A DNA stretch of 64,000 bases from Bifidobacterium [indicum] DSM 20214 = LMG 11587 (lineage in GTDB: Bacteria > Actinomycetota > Actinomycetes > Actinomycetales > Bifidobacteriaceae). The stretch is taken from positions 806,001 through 870,000 of the forward strand of contig NZ_CP006018.1 of NCBI RefSeq assembly GCF_000706765.1, written 5' to 3'. The position numbers and the translations under genes were made by a program. Shown here piece by piece: positions 45,045 to 54,048 of the stretch. The stretch's first letter is position 1. The number at the start of each line of letters is the position of its first letter. The notes under the pieces are model-generated. The model was not told the DNA's origin, ran no database searches, and saw only the letters and a program-made list of their open reading frames with translations.

Positions 45045-47099
45045 TCAGTCCTGCTGCGAATCCGTGGCGGATGTCTGCGAAGTGAAGTCGTCGACTGAAT
45101 TGATCAGTGCCCGTGCCCTGATGGCCTCGGCAATCCACTTGCGGGCGGAGTCAACCGGGACTCCGTTGAGTTGGCTGCCGTCACGGAAGCGGAAGGACAC
45201 CGCGTTCCTGGAGACATCCTCCTCGCCGGCAATCAGGATGAATGGAGCCTTGGACTTGGAGGCGTTACGGATCTTCTTGCCGAATCTGTCGTCGGAGCGG
45301 TCGATTTCGCAACGGACCATATCGTCCCTGAGTTCCTCTAGGAAGGATTCAAGATGCGGGGCGAACTCGTCGGCCACGGGAATGGCCTGCACCTGGACAG
45401 GGGCCAGCCATGCCGGGAAGGCGCCGGCATAGTGCTCCAGGAGGATGGCGAAGAACCGCTCGATGGATCCGAAGAGGGCCCGGTGGATCATGACCGGACG
45501 TTGATGGGAACCATCGGCCGCAACATACTCAAGCTGGAAACGTTCGGGGAGGTTGAAGTCCAGCTGGATGGTCGAGACCTGCCAGGTACGCCCTATGGCG
45601 TCGCGGGCCTGGACGGAGATCTTGGGGCCGTAGAAGGCGGCGCCCTCGGGGTCATCCACCAGTTCCAGACCTGAGTCTTTCGCCACCTGGGCGAGGGTGT
45701 TGGTGGCTTCCTCCCATACCTCATCCGATCCGACGAACTTGTGCGGGTCCTTGGTGGAGAGTTCCAGGTAGAAGTCGTTCAGGCCGAAGTCCTTGAGTAC
45801 CTTCAGTACGAACTGGAGCAGGCTGGTCAGCTCCCCCTTCATCTGCTCCCTGGTGCAGTAGATGTGGGAGTCGTCCTGGGTCAATCCCCTTACACGGGTC
45901 AGACCGTGGACTTCGCCGGACTTCTCATACCTGTAGACCGTGCCGAACTCGAAGAGCCTGAGCGGCAGTTCCTTGTATGAGCGCTGGCGGGACTTGAAGA
46001 TCAGGTTGTGCATGGGGCAGTTCATCGGCTTCAGGTAGTAGTCGAACCCCTGCTTGGTAACCTGCCCTTCCTCATTCTGCTCCTCGTCCAGATGCATGGG
46101 AGGGTACATGCCGTCCTTGTACCACTGCAGGTGCCCGGAAATCTCGTAGAGATGCCCCTTGGTGATATGCGGGGTCTGAACGAAGGAGTACCCGTTGCGG
46201 CGGTGCATCTGCCGGGAGTAGTCCTCCATGGCGTTGATGATTGCGGCACCCTTGGGATGGAAGACCGGCAGGCCGGAACCGATTTCGTCCGGGAAGGAGA
46301 ACAGGTCCATTTCGGCGCCCAACTTGCGGTGGTCGCGCTTGGCGGCCTCCTCCAACCGGGCCAAGTATGCCTTCAGGTCCTCCTTGGAGGCCCAGGCGGT
46401 GCCGTAGATGCGTTGAAGCATGGGATTCTTCTCGTCGCCTCGCCAGTAGGCCGCGGCCGTACGCATCAGTTTGAAGCTTTGAATGTAGCGAGTATTGGGC
46501 AGGTGGGGCCCGCGGCAAAGGTCCTTCCACACCGTGTTCCCGTCACGATCGAGGTTGTCGTACATGGTCAGCTCGCCACCAGTGGCTACCTCTGTGGCTT
46601 CCTCACCGCTGATTTCGGCCTCCTTGGCCCCTATCAGCTCCAGTTTGTAGGGCTGACCCTGTTCTTCGGCACGGGCCTCTTCCTCACTCACCACCCGCCG
46701 CTGGAAGCGCTGGGAGGATTTGATGATCCGCTTCATCCGCTTCTCGATCTCCTTGAGATCGTCGGGAGTGAAGGGCTGCTCAACATCGAAGTCGTAGTAG
46801 AACCCGTCCTTGATCACCGGGCCGATTCCCAGTTTGGCATCCGGCCTGATTTCCTGGACAGCCTGGGCCATGACATGGGTCGCGGAGTGCCGCATGATGG
46901 CCAGTCCGTCCTCGCTGGCCAGCTCGATGGGCTCAACTGAATCACCATCGTGAAGGGGGGTATAAAGGTCGCGCGGTTGCCCATTGATTCTGACCGCAAC
47001 GATGTCCTTGTCATCAGCAAATAGCTGGACACCAGTCAGATCCGCTGCCACCTCCTTGTTTTCACCGCTCAACTGTATGGAGATGTTCGACTGCGTCAT
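45045..47099 (-). CDS. thrS: threonyl-tRNA synthetase
   Basis: From ATG 47099 (AAGGA upstream) the enzyme has 684 residues: an N-terminal TGS domain ([19 protein letters not shown]), the editing domain with [15 protein letters not shown], the class II catalytic core (motif 1 around [28 protein letters not shown] with the zinc cysteine, motif 2 [17 protein letters not shown]), motif 3 [17 protein letters not shown], and an anticodon-binding domain. It is first in a long transcription unit. No T-box leader is seen. Confidence 0.97.
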   Translation of the reverse strand: MTQSNISIQLSGENKEVAADLTGVQLFADDKDIVAVRINGQPRDLYTPLHDGDSVEPIELASEDGLAIMRHSATHVMAQAVQEIRPDAKLGIGPVIKDGFYYDFDVEQPFTPDDLKEIEKRMKRIIKSSQRFQRRVVSEEEARAEEQGQPYKLELIGAKEAEISGEEATEVATGGELTMYDNLDRDGNTVWKDLCRGPHLPNTRYIQSFKLMRTAAAYWRGDEKNPMLQRIYGTAWASKEDLKAYLARLEEAAKRDHRKLGAEMDLFSFPDEIGSGLPVFHPKGAAIINAMEDYSRQMHRRNGYSFVQTPHITKGHLYEISGHLQWYKDGMYPPMHLDEEQNEEGQVTKQGFDYYLKPMNCPMHNLIFKSRQRSYKELPLRLFEFGTVYRYEKSGEVHGLTRVRGLTQDDSHIYCTREQMKGELTSLLQFVLKVLKDFGLNDFYLELSTKDPHKFVGSDEVWEEATNTLAQVAKDSGLELVDDPEGAAFYGPKISVQARDAIGRTWQVSTIQLDFNLPERFQLEYVAADGSHQRPVMIHRALFGSIERFFAILLEHYAGAFPAWLAPVQVQAIPVADEFAPHLESFLEELRDDMVRCEIDRSDDRFGKKIRNASKSKAPFILIAGEEDVSRNAVSFRFRDGSQLNGVPVDSARKWIAEAIRARALINSVDDFTSQTSATDSQQD

Positions 47100-47211
47100 G
47101 AATGCCGTCCTTGCTATCGGAGCCCGCGTTACAGGGTGCAGGCTGGACATGGTTATCGAGCACAGATTATGCCGTCAGTCAGACAAGCCGAAAGATGAGC
47201 CGGTTCCTGTC

Positions 47212-48069
47212 CTAGCCATTGGAATTTCCACCCTGGCCCTTGTCCCCCATCGATCTCAGGAAGTCCTCCGCTTCCTTGACCAGTTCATGGGCTGTCGGTT
47301 CGTCAACCTGCATGTTCATCCGGTCGGCCGATTGCTTGTCGGCTTCCATCTCCAGGCGATGTACATAACCAGCCAGGTCGTCGTTGCAGTGCAGGAGGAC
47401 TGCGGCCTGGGCTTTCCACTCCTCGGCCTTACGGGGCAGATGCCCCCGCTCCAGGCCGACACCCAACATCGAAGAGAGACGCTCCAACAGTTGCAGAGTG
47501 GCCTGGGCGCATTCATCGCTTCCCAGGTACTGCGGTACTGAGACCCATACGGATTCGGTCGTGTATCCGTCCTGGGCTGCCAGGGAGTCGAGGACGGTCG
47601 GAATGCCGATGGGGCCGGAATGACCATCCGTGTCCATGCTGGCCTGGTCTCCTGCCAGGTCGTCTATGGGCAGTGGTCTGGTGTGGGGACAATCGGCAAA
47701 CATGGAACCCAGGGTGATGATGGAGTCCACTTCGTAGTCTTCGGCCATGTGGATACTCTGACGGCAGAAGTCAGTCCAGCGGTAGTTCGGCTCGGGCCCC
47801 ATCTCCAGAAGCAGGGTGAGACTGGCATTGATCCGCACCCGATAGAACTTGGTTGCGGGCCAGACAATACGCCTCCGACCCTGTACATGGCAGAGCATGG
47901 GGCGTGACATCTGATAGTCGTAAAATCCCTCGCCATGGATGTTGCCGACCTCATGCGAGTCGTAGGCCTCAAGGAGGTGACGAATCACATTGGTCGAGGC
48001 TGAGCAGGCATCATTCCATCCGTCAAAAGCCGATACCATGACGCAGTGCTGCTTGGCTTCTTCACTCAT
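47212..48069 (-). CDS. PAC2 family protein
   Basis: The protein has about 285 residues from ATG 48069 (GAGAG upstream) and fits the PAC2 family (proteasome assembly chaperone-like): VMVSAFDGWNDACSASTNVIRHLL, EVDSIITLGSMFADCPHTRPLPI and SVWVSVPQYLGSDECAQATLQLLERL. Actinobacterial members are near DNA or protein quality-control genes, with unknown detail. The tRNA cluster is divergent upstream. Confidence 0.88.
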   Translation of the reverse strand: MSEEAKQHCVMVSAFDGWNDACSASTNVIRHLLEAYDSHEVGNIHGEGFYDYQMSRPMLCHVQGRRRIVWPATKFYRVRINASLTLLLEMGPEPNYRWTDFCRQSIHMAEDYEVDSIITLGSMFADCPHTRPLPIDDLAGDQASMDTDGHSGPIGIPTVLDSLAAQDGYTTESVWVSVPQYLGSDECAQATLQLLERLSSMLGVGLERGHLPRKAEEWKAQAAVLLHCNDDLAGYVHRLEMEADKQSADRMNMQVDEPTAHELVKEAEDFLRSMGDKGQGGNSNG

Positions 48070-48144
48070 ATCTCTCAGATTACCGGTGTACAGGCATCCA
48101 AGGGCGGGGTATGCCATCAGCGGAGGGGCGGCGACACGCTCTTG

Positions 48145-48173
48145 TTGCCACAATCCGTAATCGCGGATATAGT
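48145..48173 (+). promoter_or_regulatory. promoter of tRNA cluster
   Basis: TTGCCA (48145-48150) and TATAGT (48168-48173) with a 17-base spacer lie 43 bases before tRNA-Gly. Confidence 0.75.
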
Positions 48174-48216
48174 GGTTTCTCGTGCTCAGGCAGTCATGTG
48201 AGTGATTGTTTGAAGT

Positions 48217-48289
48217 GCGGGCATAGCTTAGTTGGTAAAGCGCGACCTTGCCAAGGTCGAGACCGCGGGTCCGAGTCCCGTTGCCCGCT
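48217..48289 (+). tRNA. tRNA-Gly(GCC)
   Basis: Acceptor GCGGGCA/TGCCCGC, D stem GCTT/AAGC, anticodon stem CGACC/GGTCG with loop TTGCCAA (GCC), T arm CGGGTCCGAGTCCCG. No CCA encoded. Confidence 0.96.
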
Positions 48290-48317
48290 CGAGGTTTCCG
48301 AGCAGTTTAACCAATAC

Positions 48318-48388
48318 GGTGGGTTAGCCAAGCGGTTAGGCAGCGGCCTGCAAAGCCGTATAGACGAGTTCGACTCTCGTACCCACCT
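48318..48388 (+). tRNA. tRNA-Cys(GCA)
   Basis: Acceptor GGTGGGT/ACCCACC, anticodon stem GCGGC/GCCGT with loop CTGCAAA (GCA), T arm ACGAGTTCGACTCTCGT. 71 bases, usual for tRNA-Cys. Confidence 0.96.
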
Positions 48389-48408
48389 CTCTCGAAAGAG
48401 AATGACCC

Positions 48409-48480
48409 GGGCGGTTGGCGCAGAGGTAGCGCACTTCCCTGACACGGAAGGGGTCACTGGTTCGAATCCAGTATCGCCCA
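48409..48480 (+). tRNA. tRNA-Val(GAC)
   Basis: Acceptor GGGCGGT/ATCGCCC (one G-T pair), anticodon stem CTTCC/GGAAG with loop CTGACAC (GAC), T arm ACTGGTTCGAATCCAGT. Confidence 0.95.
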
Positions 48481-48514
48481 CGAGGATCGCGGTTATGCGG
48501 TCGTTCAGGATTCC

Positions 48515-48587
48515 GGGCGATTGGCGCAGCGGCTAGCGCACTTCGTTCACACCGAAGGGGTCGCAGGTTCGATTCCTGCATCGCCCA
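48515..48587 (+). tRNA. tRNA-Val(CAC)
   Basis: Acceptor GGGCGAT/ATCGCCC, anticodon stem CTTCG/CGAAG with loop TTCACAC (CAC), T arm GCAGGTTCGATTCCTGC. It follows tRNA-Val(GAC) by 34 bases, likely one transcript of four tRNAs. Confidence 0.95.
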
Positions 48588-48939
48588 CCCTCAATCCACT
48601 ACTCATCATCTGCACTCCCCTTTTCAGTCGCTCCTTGTTTACTGCCGCTGGTCCGCATGCATGTTGTCGATACCCTGTTTGGTGCGTGGCAATGACTGAA
48701 CATAGACATGTCAGTAAGCCGGATGCGGTGAGAGCATGAGCAGAATAATGATTTATCTGAATCGGGAGTGCCTACTCCAGGTCGGGCATTTCGTGAGCGA
48801 GCAGTTGGTAATTCTGACAAAACAAAGGCGTTAAGCGGAATGTTGAGCTTGTGGTCAACCCGATTGTGTGATAAATTACTATTAACTGAGAACTGACCAT
48901 CAGGTTGTTCATTGAACATCTGGTTTGAGAGGTGGAACC

Positions 48940-49053
48940 ATGTATGAGGTGTTGAGTCCTGATAGGCGGACTCATACAACCCAGACAATGGTACTTGCCA
49001 GATTGAGACAGCAGCTAACCGGAATCCTCAACCTGAGGATGCTCTTGTGCTGA
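48940..49053 (+). CDS. possible 37-residue peptide
   Basis: ATG 48940 has GAGAGGTGG a few bases upstream and a 37-codon frame ends at TGA 49051-49053. It is not similar to anything I know. Two hairpins follow: CCGGTG/CACCGG near 49078-49096 and the large one at 49132. It may be a leader peptide, a small protein, or chance. The remaining 48590-49220 stretch shows no other gene. Confidence 0.25.
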   Translation: MYEVLSPDRRTHTTQTMVLARLRQQLTGILNLRMLLC

Positions 49054-49131
49054 TTTTGGACTTTTGTGATTCGCTCCGGTGGGTCACGCACCGGTCTTTA
49101 CGGAGATTCTGAAAGACCGACTTTTAATTCC

Positions 49132-49190
49132 CCTCCGACAGCGTGAAGAAATATACCCCCCTCTCCCCTGTCGGAGGTTTCTTTTACTTT
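49132..49190 (+). terminator. orphan intrinsic terminator-like hairpin
   Basis: CCTCCGACAG (49132-49141) and CTGTCGGAGG (49168-49177) are exact inverted arms around a 26-base loop, followed by TTTCTTTTACTTTTTT on the plus strand. No plus-strand gene ends here, so it may close a small RNA or peptide transcript from 48600-49130. Confidence 0.65.
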
Positions 49191-49219
49191 TTTGGGGAAA
49201 GGGCGGCGACGGATTGCAC

Positions 49220-49873
49220 CTATTTGAGTGACTGCAGGTACCTGTAGAGCGTCGGTACAGAAACTTTGAGTTCGGGCGCCACAACACCTACTGCCCCCTT
49301 GATCAGGAATATACCCCGGTCCTTGAGGTCTTTGATGATGGCCAGGCGTTCGATCCTGCTCAGCTTATCGATAGGTATATGAACCTGCTTGATCACCTCA
49401 CGGGTAACCCTTCGGATGTTCTCTTCGGGGTTTTCTTCCAGCTCCTGACTGGGTATACCGGAGGTGACCATACCGTTGACCGAATCTGTTTCGCTGATGG
49501 TCTGAAGGAGGTGGGCGGCACGTTGAAGCTCGGTGATGTTGATATTGATGCAAAGTGCACCAATGACTTCGTCTTCCTTGTTTCGGATGAAGAATGACGA
49601 AACCCTGAACTGGTGGTCGTTCAAATCGTGACCCCGGTAGTCGGAAATGAAATCAATGCCACTGTCCCTGGCCTTTCGAGTCAACTCCAGTGTTTCCTTG
49701 GTCATGGAGTCGCCCTTCTTGCGGCCCGACAGATGACCGTTGCGTATGAACACGATGGAGGCATGTGGCCTGTCCAGATCGTGTACAGCAATCTCGGCCA
49801 TCGGTCCGAAGGCATCGGACAGGAACTCAGCCAGTGGGAAAACCTCTTCGAGACTGGTGACTGTGAAGTGCAT
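49220..49873 (-). CDS. YheO/DauR-like PAS-HTH transcriptional regulator
   Basis: The 217-residue protein has an N-terminal YheO-type PAS domain (FGPMAEIAVHDLDRPHASIVFIRNGHLSGRKKGDSMT, then DFISDYRGHDLNDHQFRVSSFFIRN and VIGALCININIT) and a C-terminal helix-turn-helix (SRIERLAIIKDLKDRGIFLIKGAVGVVAPELKVSVPTLYRYLQ), as in DauR-like regulators. It is divergent from the drug exporter with about 300 bases between them and may control it. The ligand is unknown. Confidence 0.85.
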   Translation of the reverse strand: MHFTVTSLEEVFPLAEFLSDAFGPMAEIAVHDLDRPHASIVFIRNGHLSGRKKGDSMTKETLELTRKARDSGIDFISDYRGHDLNDHQFRVSSFFIRNKEDEVIGALCININITELQRAAHLLQTISETDSVNGMVTSGIPSQELEENPEENIRRVTREVIKQVHIPIDKLSRIERLAIIKDLKDRGIFLIKGAVGVVAPELKVSVPTLYRYLQSLK

Positions 49874-50181
49874 TGCTGGTCCTCAACATCCTAACAGGGC
49901 AGATTCCTCTACCGGTTGATGTCGTAGGAAGCGGACGTATCCATCCGTATCAGCTTCCTGTTCTGTTATGTTTCCGAATCCTTCGTCTTCCCGCCCCCGG
50001 ACCCGGCCCGGCCCGTAAGCCGGCATAGCGCACCATAAAGGTGTTGAAGCGAATCTAATATTATCCCATCCGAATTGCATTTTGTTCTTTGACCGGTCCG
50101 CGCGGCCTGTCGAGTGTTGCTCGGGTGGGTTGTAGGATATGTGGGTTCAGAGTGATACGGATTTTAAAGGAAGCAGTAGCA
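49874..50181. other. divergent control region of regulator and exporter
   Basis: No gene is seen in these 308 bases. A TAATAT-like element near 50057 could serve as a -10 hexamer. Both genes probably have their promoters here. No clear operator dyad was found. Confidence 0.4.
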
Positions 50182-51684
50182 GTGTCGAATACAGCGCGAG
50201 CCACAGGCAGAAGAACGAATGTGGCCTTGGTTACCCTGGCGGCCTTTGTAGCCACGTTCATGACGGCCATCGAGGGAACCATAGTGTCGACGGCAATGCC
50301 GACGATTGTCTCTGATCTTCATGGCCTGTCCGTCATGAACTGGGTCTATTCCATCTATCTCCTGATGACCGCCGTGACCACGCCCATATATGGGAAGCTC
50401 TCCGACCAGTACGGACGTAAACCCCTTCTGACCATAGGCCTCCTGGTCTTTGTTGTCGGTTCCGCCCTCTGCGCCCTCGCGCAGTCCATGCCGCAGCTGA
50501 TTGCCTGCAGGTTCGTTCAAGGCCTGGGAGCCGGAGCCATACAACCCCTGACATTCACCGTCCTGGCCGATATCTATCCCCTGGCGAAGCGAGCCAAGGT
50601 CATAGGGCTGAACTCCTCATCCTGGGGTATTGCCTCCATCATCGCCCCACTCCTGGGAGGGTTCATCGTAGAGCAGCTCAGCTGGCATTGGGTCTTCGCC
50701 ATCAACGTCCCCATCGGGCTGATTGTCGTTCTGCTGGTTCAGGTATTCCTCCATGAGGAAGGCGACAGGCATACCTCGGCCGTGGACTATAAGGGTATCT
50801 CCCTCCTGGTGCTGGCCTTGGTCACGCTGATGCTTGGATTGCAGAACCTGGCTGAAGTCCGCTACCTGTGGGTAAGTCTCGTGCTGTTCCTGATCTGCGC
50901 TCTTACCGTGGTGGCCCTGGTCAGGGTGGAAACCCGACAGACCGATCCGATATTGCCCCTGAACCTCTTCTCGAATCGATCATTCGTGATCCAGAACGTG
51001 GTGATACTTCTGATCTCTGGCTTCCTGATGGGGTTCGAAACATACCTGCCCATCTGGATGCAGTCCGTCCTCGGCCTCAATCCGTCGATGGGTGGATTCG
51101 CCGTGACCCCCTCCTCCATTGTCTGGCTTGTCGGCTCCTTTGTGGCTGGACGGCTGATTATCAAGCATCCGCCCCATAAAGTGACCGGGCTGGCCCTTAT
51201 CTTCCTCCTGGTGGCCTGCACCATCTATGTCTTCCTCCCCCAGCACACACCGTTCGCCGTGTTTCTTGCCATCTCCTGCCTATATGGGTTTGGGTTCGGC
51301 ACTGCAGTCACTGTTTCCACGGTGACGTCTCAGAGTGTGGTGCCTTTCGACCAGGTCGGAGCTGCAACCAGCTTCAACACTCTGGCGCGATCGCTTGGGC
51401 AGACTCTGATGATTTCAATCTTCGGCATCGTTCTCAACGTGGTCACGGCCCACGGTGTGGCAGCACAACCGGGTCTGACCAACGACATGATGAATCGGAT
51501 GATCAATCCGCAGACCGCCGGTCAGGTCCCAACGGAATACCTGGAACCAGCCCGCGAAATCGTCTATCAGGGACTCCACTGCATCTTCCTGGTAGGTCTG
51601 GTACTGCTGGTTACCGCCTTCATCATCAATCTCTGTGATCGGCGCAGCGGTATGCTTCTGTCCGAATACAACCAGAATCGGTGA
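50182..51684 (+). CDS. DHA2-family (14-helix) multidrug MFS transporter
   Basis: From GTG 50182 (AAGGAAG at an 8-base distance) the protein has 500 residues and about 14 transmembrane helices. Motif A is GKLSDQYGRKPLL, motif C-like glycine-rich helices include IASIIAPLLGGFIVEQLSWHWVFAINVPIGL, and the first helix has AIEGTIVSTAMPTIV (motif D1 of the EmrB/QacA group). It is a proton-driven drug exporter. The upstream frame to 50089 has no protein character. Confidence 0.92.
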   Translation: MSNTARATGRRTNVALVTLAAFVATFMTAIEGTIVSTAMPTIVSDLHGLSVMNWVYSIYLLMTAVTTPIYGKLSDQYGRKPLLTIGLLVFVVGSALCALAQSMPQLIACRFVQGLGAGAIQPLTFTVLADIYPLAKRAKVIGLNSSSWGIASIIAPLLGGFIVEQLSWHWVFAINVPIGLIVVLLVQVFLHEEGDRHTSAVDYKGISLLVLALVTLMLGLQNLAEVRYLWVSLVLFLICALTVVALVRVETRQTDPILPLNLFSNRSFVIQNVVILLISGFLMGFETYLPIWMQSVLGLNPSMGGFAVTPSSIVWLVGSFVAGRLIIKHPPHKVTGLALIFLLVACTIYVFLPQHTPFAVFLAISCLYGFGFGTAVTVSTVTSQSVVPFDQVGAATSFNTLARSLGQTLMISIFGIVLNVVTAHGVAAQPGLTNDMMNRMINPQTAGQVPTEYLEPAREIVYQGLHCIFLVGLVLLVTAFIINLCDRRSGMLLSEYNQNR

Positions 51685-52132
51685 CGCCCGTACGTTTGAG
51701 ACGTAACATTGTCTTTTCGTGCGACTCTCAGAATTGCGGTAATATTTGAACAGCCCTGCGTCTCAGCTCAGGGTGAAAAGGAGGGGCGACCGGTATTGGG
51801 GATGTTGGGTGGCCGCCCCTCGCGATCGGAGACGTTGCAGAAGTCCCGATCCTTACTCGTGTGAAGAGTCAAATGTGGTTCGGCGCAGCGATGGTGATTG
51901 CTGGTGAATCTCTGCTACCATCGCTGTCTTACTTCTCTTATACCACTGCCCGGAACGATTGCTTGGATTTGGATGGATGAAGAGTTGCATCGGTGTGAAG
52001 ATGACAGGCAATACCGGTACCTCAGACCAGATGAAGACGTTTAGAGAGAATCGCCGTCTTCTTGCAAAGATGCCAAAGCAGTCGCTTGAGGGAAGATTGC
52101 CATCCGGTTCCCACGTATGGCGGTAAGTATGG
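51685..52132. other. 450-base gene-free stretch with two hairpins
   Basis: No gene is recognised. A GC-rich hairpin (GAGGGGCGACC with GGCCGCCCCTC, 51781-51821) lacks a T tract. A second (CAGCGATGGT 51886-51895 with ACCATCGCTG 51917-51926) is followed by TCTTACTTCTC and looks like a terminator, 200 bases after the exporter stop. A small RNA between 51700 and 51930 is possible. Confidence 0.4.
51886..51935 (+). terminator. intrinsic terminator
   Basis: 10-bp perfect stem (51886-51895 with 51917-51926), 21-base loop, T/C-rich tail. It ends either the exporter transcript or a small RNA. Confidence 0.6.
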
Positions 52133-52169
52133 TTTTGTGAGCCCCCCTCTAACGGGCGGGCTCACAAAA
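52133..52169 (-). terminator. terminator of uppP
   Basis: TTTTGTGAGCCC (52133-52144) and GGGCTCACAAAA (52158-52169) are exact inverted arms, 17 bases beyond the uppP stop. The left arm has T residues on the plus side, and thus the signal is symmetrical. Confidence 0.65.
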
Positions 52170-52185
52170 TCGGGAACTATCCTGA

Positions 52186-53061
52186 TCAGGCTGCGGCTAC
52201 GCCGCCGACAGCAGGAAGGACGTTGAAGATCAGGAGCAGTGCAACCACTATGGCGAGGCATACCCGGTAGATGACAAAGCCTCGATAAGAGAACCTTGAG
52301 ACGATTTTCAGGAAGGCGATGATGACCAGATAGCCAACCACGAAGCTGACCACCGTAGCGCAGATGGTAGCACCCCAACCGGGGAAGGCGGCGTCGGCAT
52401 TGATGTCCTTAACCGATTTGTAGGTCTCCAGGATGCCAGCTCCGAATACCGCTGGGATGGCCATCAGGAAGCTGACTCGGGTGGCGGCCTCCCGGGTGTA
52501 GCCGAGCGCTCTGCCGAAGGTGATGGTGCCTCCGGAGCGTGATACGCCGGGAATCAGTGCCAGCATCTGCCCCACACCGAAGAGGATGGCATCCTTGGCG
52601 TTCATCTGCTTGATTTCCTTGACCTCACGGCCATGGCGATCGTAGTAGTCGAGAAGAAGACCGAAGATGATGAGCACCACTACGGTAATCCACAGGTTAC
52701 GCAGCTTGGTCTCTATCAGCTTCTGGAAAATGAGGCCTGCAAGGACGATGGGGATGGTGCCGATGATGATGTACCAGCCCATGGCGGCATCGTGGTCCTT
52801 GGAGCCCAGACGTTCGCGCCAGGATGTCCCATCCTTGCCCAGGAGGCAGCGGAACCAGTGAGTCAGGATTCTCGCTATGTCATGACGGAAGTAGAGGAGG
52901 ACCGCCAGCTCGGTGCCGAACTGGATGATTGCAGTGAAGGCAGCACCTGGATCCTGCCCCAGCAATCCTCCGAGGATACGGATATGAGCACTCGATGAGA
53001 CGGGGAAGTACTCCGTAAGCGCCTGCACCAGACCAAAAAGGATGGATTCGAAGAAGTTCAT
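52186..53061 (-). CDS. uppP: undecaprenyl-diphosphatase
   Basis: From ATG 53061 the protein has 291 residues and about eight helices. It has the UppP motifs FGLVQALTEYFPVSSSAH (E-x-F/L-P-[IV]-SSSxH with tyrosine in place of the usual W/F) and PGVSRSGGTITFGRALG. It frees undecaprenyl phosphate for peptidoglycan synthesis and can give bacitracin resistance. A GGAGGAGGG lies 15 bases upstream, somewhat far. The divergent FN3K-like gene starts 110 bases away. Confidence 0.93.
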   Translation of the reverse strand: MNFFESILFGLVQALTEYFPVSSSAHIRILGGLLGQDPGAAFTAIIQFGTELAVLLYFRHDIARILTHWFRCLLGKDGTSWRERLGSKDHDAAMGWYIIIGTIPIVLAGLIFQKLIETKLRNLWITVVVLIIFGLLLDYYDRHGREVKEIKQMNAKDAILFGVGQMLALIPGVSRSGGTITFGRALGYTREAATRVSFLMAIPAVFGAGILETYKSVKDINADAAFPGWGATICATVVSFVVGYLVIIAFLKIVSRFSYRGFVIYRVCLAIVVALLLIFNVLPAVGGVAAA

Positions 53062-53170
53062 GATTCGACAGCTTAGCCCTCCTCCTAGGATGTACGGCGT
53101 GGGAGCGCTGCATGTCGCGCAGAATGCCCACAATGGAATCATCGGACTGTTCCTCAAGGAGGGTATGGCG

Positions 53171-53965
53171 ATGGTCAGAACATATAGGAAAACACGAGGC
53201 GGGGCTCCTGCCGGATTCTTCGAATGCGAAGGGCTGGGACTCCGCTGGCTGGGCCAAGCACAGTCGGTTGGTGGACCACGCGTGGTCGACGTATATGACT
53301 GGGGCGGGGACTTCCTGGACATCGAAGAGGTGGAATCGACCTCGCCAAACGGGGGCGCGGCCTACCGTTTCGGGGCAGAGCTGGCGCGGATGCATGATGC
53401 CGGTGCTGATCACTTTGGATCGGCGCCGGAAGGATATACCGGCACCTGCTATTTCGGACCACTCCAGGACCCCCTACCCATGGATACCGGCGACTGGGAC
53501 GACCCAATGACCTACTGGGGTCAGGGGCGATTGGAGCCTATGGTCAGGATGGCCATCGACAGGCGGGCTCTGAACCGCAATGATATGGATGTAACCCAGG
53601 AGATTATCCAGGCCCTTCCGGATCTTCTGGGAGCCGCTGCGGACGACAAGCCTGCCAGGGTTCATGGGGACCTGTGGAGCGGCAACGTGATGTGGACCAA
53701 GGAGGAAGGGCAGACCGAGGCCGTCCTGATAGACCCAGCAGCACATGGGGGGCACCGTGAAGAGGACCTGGCGATGCTCCACCTCTTCGGCATTCCCTAT
53801 CTGAGCCAGATACTTGATGGATACCAATCGGTTCATCCGCTTGCCAAGGGGTACGAGAACCGGGTTACCCTTTGGCAGCTCTATGCCATTGCAGGACACT
53901 GCGCCTTCTTCGGTGGCGGCTATGTCAGTGAGTATCGGTCTATGTGCCGGTCTCTTCTGGGTTGA
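53171..53965 (+). CDS. fructosamine kinase family protein
   Basis: From ATG 53171 (GGAGG at an 8-base distance) the protein has 264 residues. The kinase-like fold is shown by ARVHGDLWSGNVMW (catalytic HGDLWxGN) and LIDPAAHGGHREEDLAML (metal-binding D and the conserved HREEDLA). The N-terminus with the usual ATP-binding lysine region is short. Fructosamine kinases phosphorylate glycated amines so that they break down. It is convergent with dnaJ. Confidence 0.88.
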   Translation: MVRTYRKTRGGAPAGFFECEGLGLRWLGQAQSVGGPRVVDVYDWGGDFLDIEEVESTSPNGGAAYRFGAELARMHDAGADHFGSAPEGYTGTCYFGPLQDPLPMDTGDWDDPMTYWGQGRLEPMVRMAIDRRALNRNDMDVTQEIIQALPDLLGAAADDKPARVHGDLWSGNVMWTKEEGQTEAVLIDPAAHGGHREEDLAMLHLFGIPYLSQILDGYQSVHPLAKGYENRVTLWQLYAIAGHCAFFGGGYVSEYRSMCRSLLG

Positions 53966-53986
53966 GCGAGTCCGGTCCACTCGCAG

Positions 53987-54035
53987 ATCGGCCCGGAGTC
54001 AGCAGGTTATCGTGCTGACTCCGGGCCGATTGCTT
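53987..54035. terminator. bidirectional terminator between FN3K-like gene and dnaJ
   Basis: An 18-bp perfect stem (ATCGGCCCGGAGTCAGCA 53987-54004 with 54013-54030) and an 8-base loop lie between the two convergent stops. Confidence 0.8.
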
Positions 54036-54048
54036 CGCTCGGGTTTTG

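Noticed and set aside
46008-46940. 310-codon plus-strand frame opposite thrS
   Set aside because: Antisense of threonyl-tRNA synthetase with no independent features.
47099-47211. T-box riboswitch before thrS
   Set aside because: The short leader has no specifier loop, T-box sequence or terminator/antiterminator pair.
48599-48988. 129-codon minus-strand frame after the tRNA cluster
   Set aside because: No ribosome-binding site or domain; rich in H, T, S and C; overlaps probable RNA signals.
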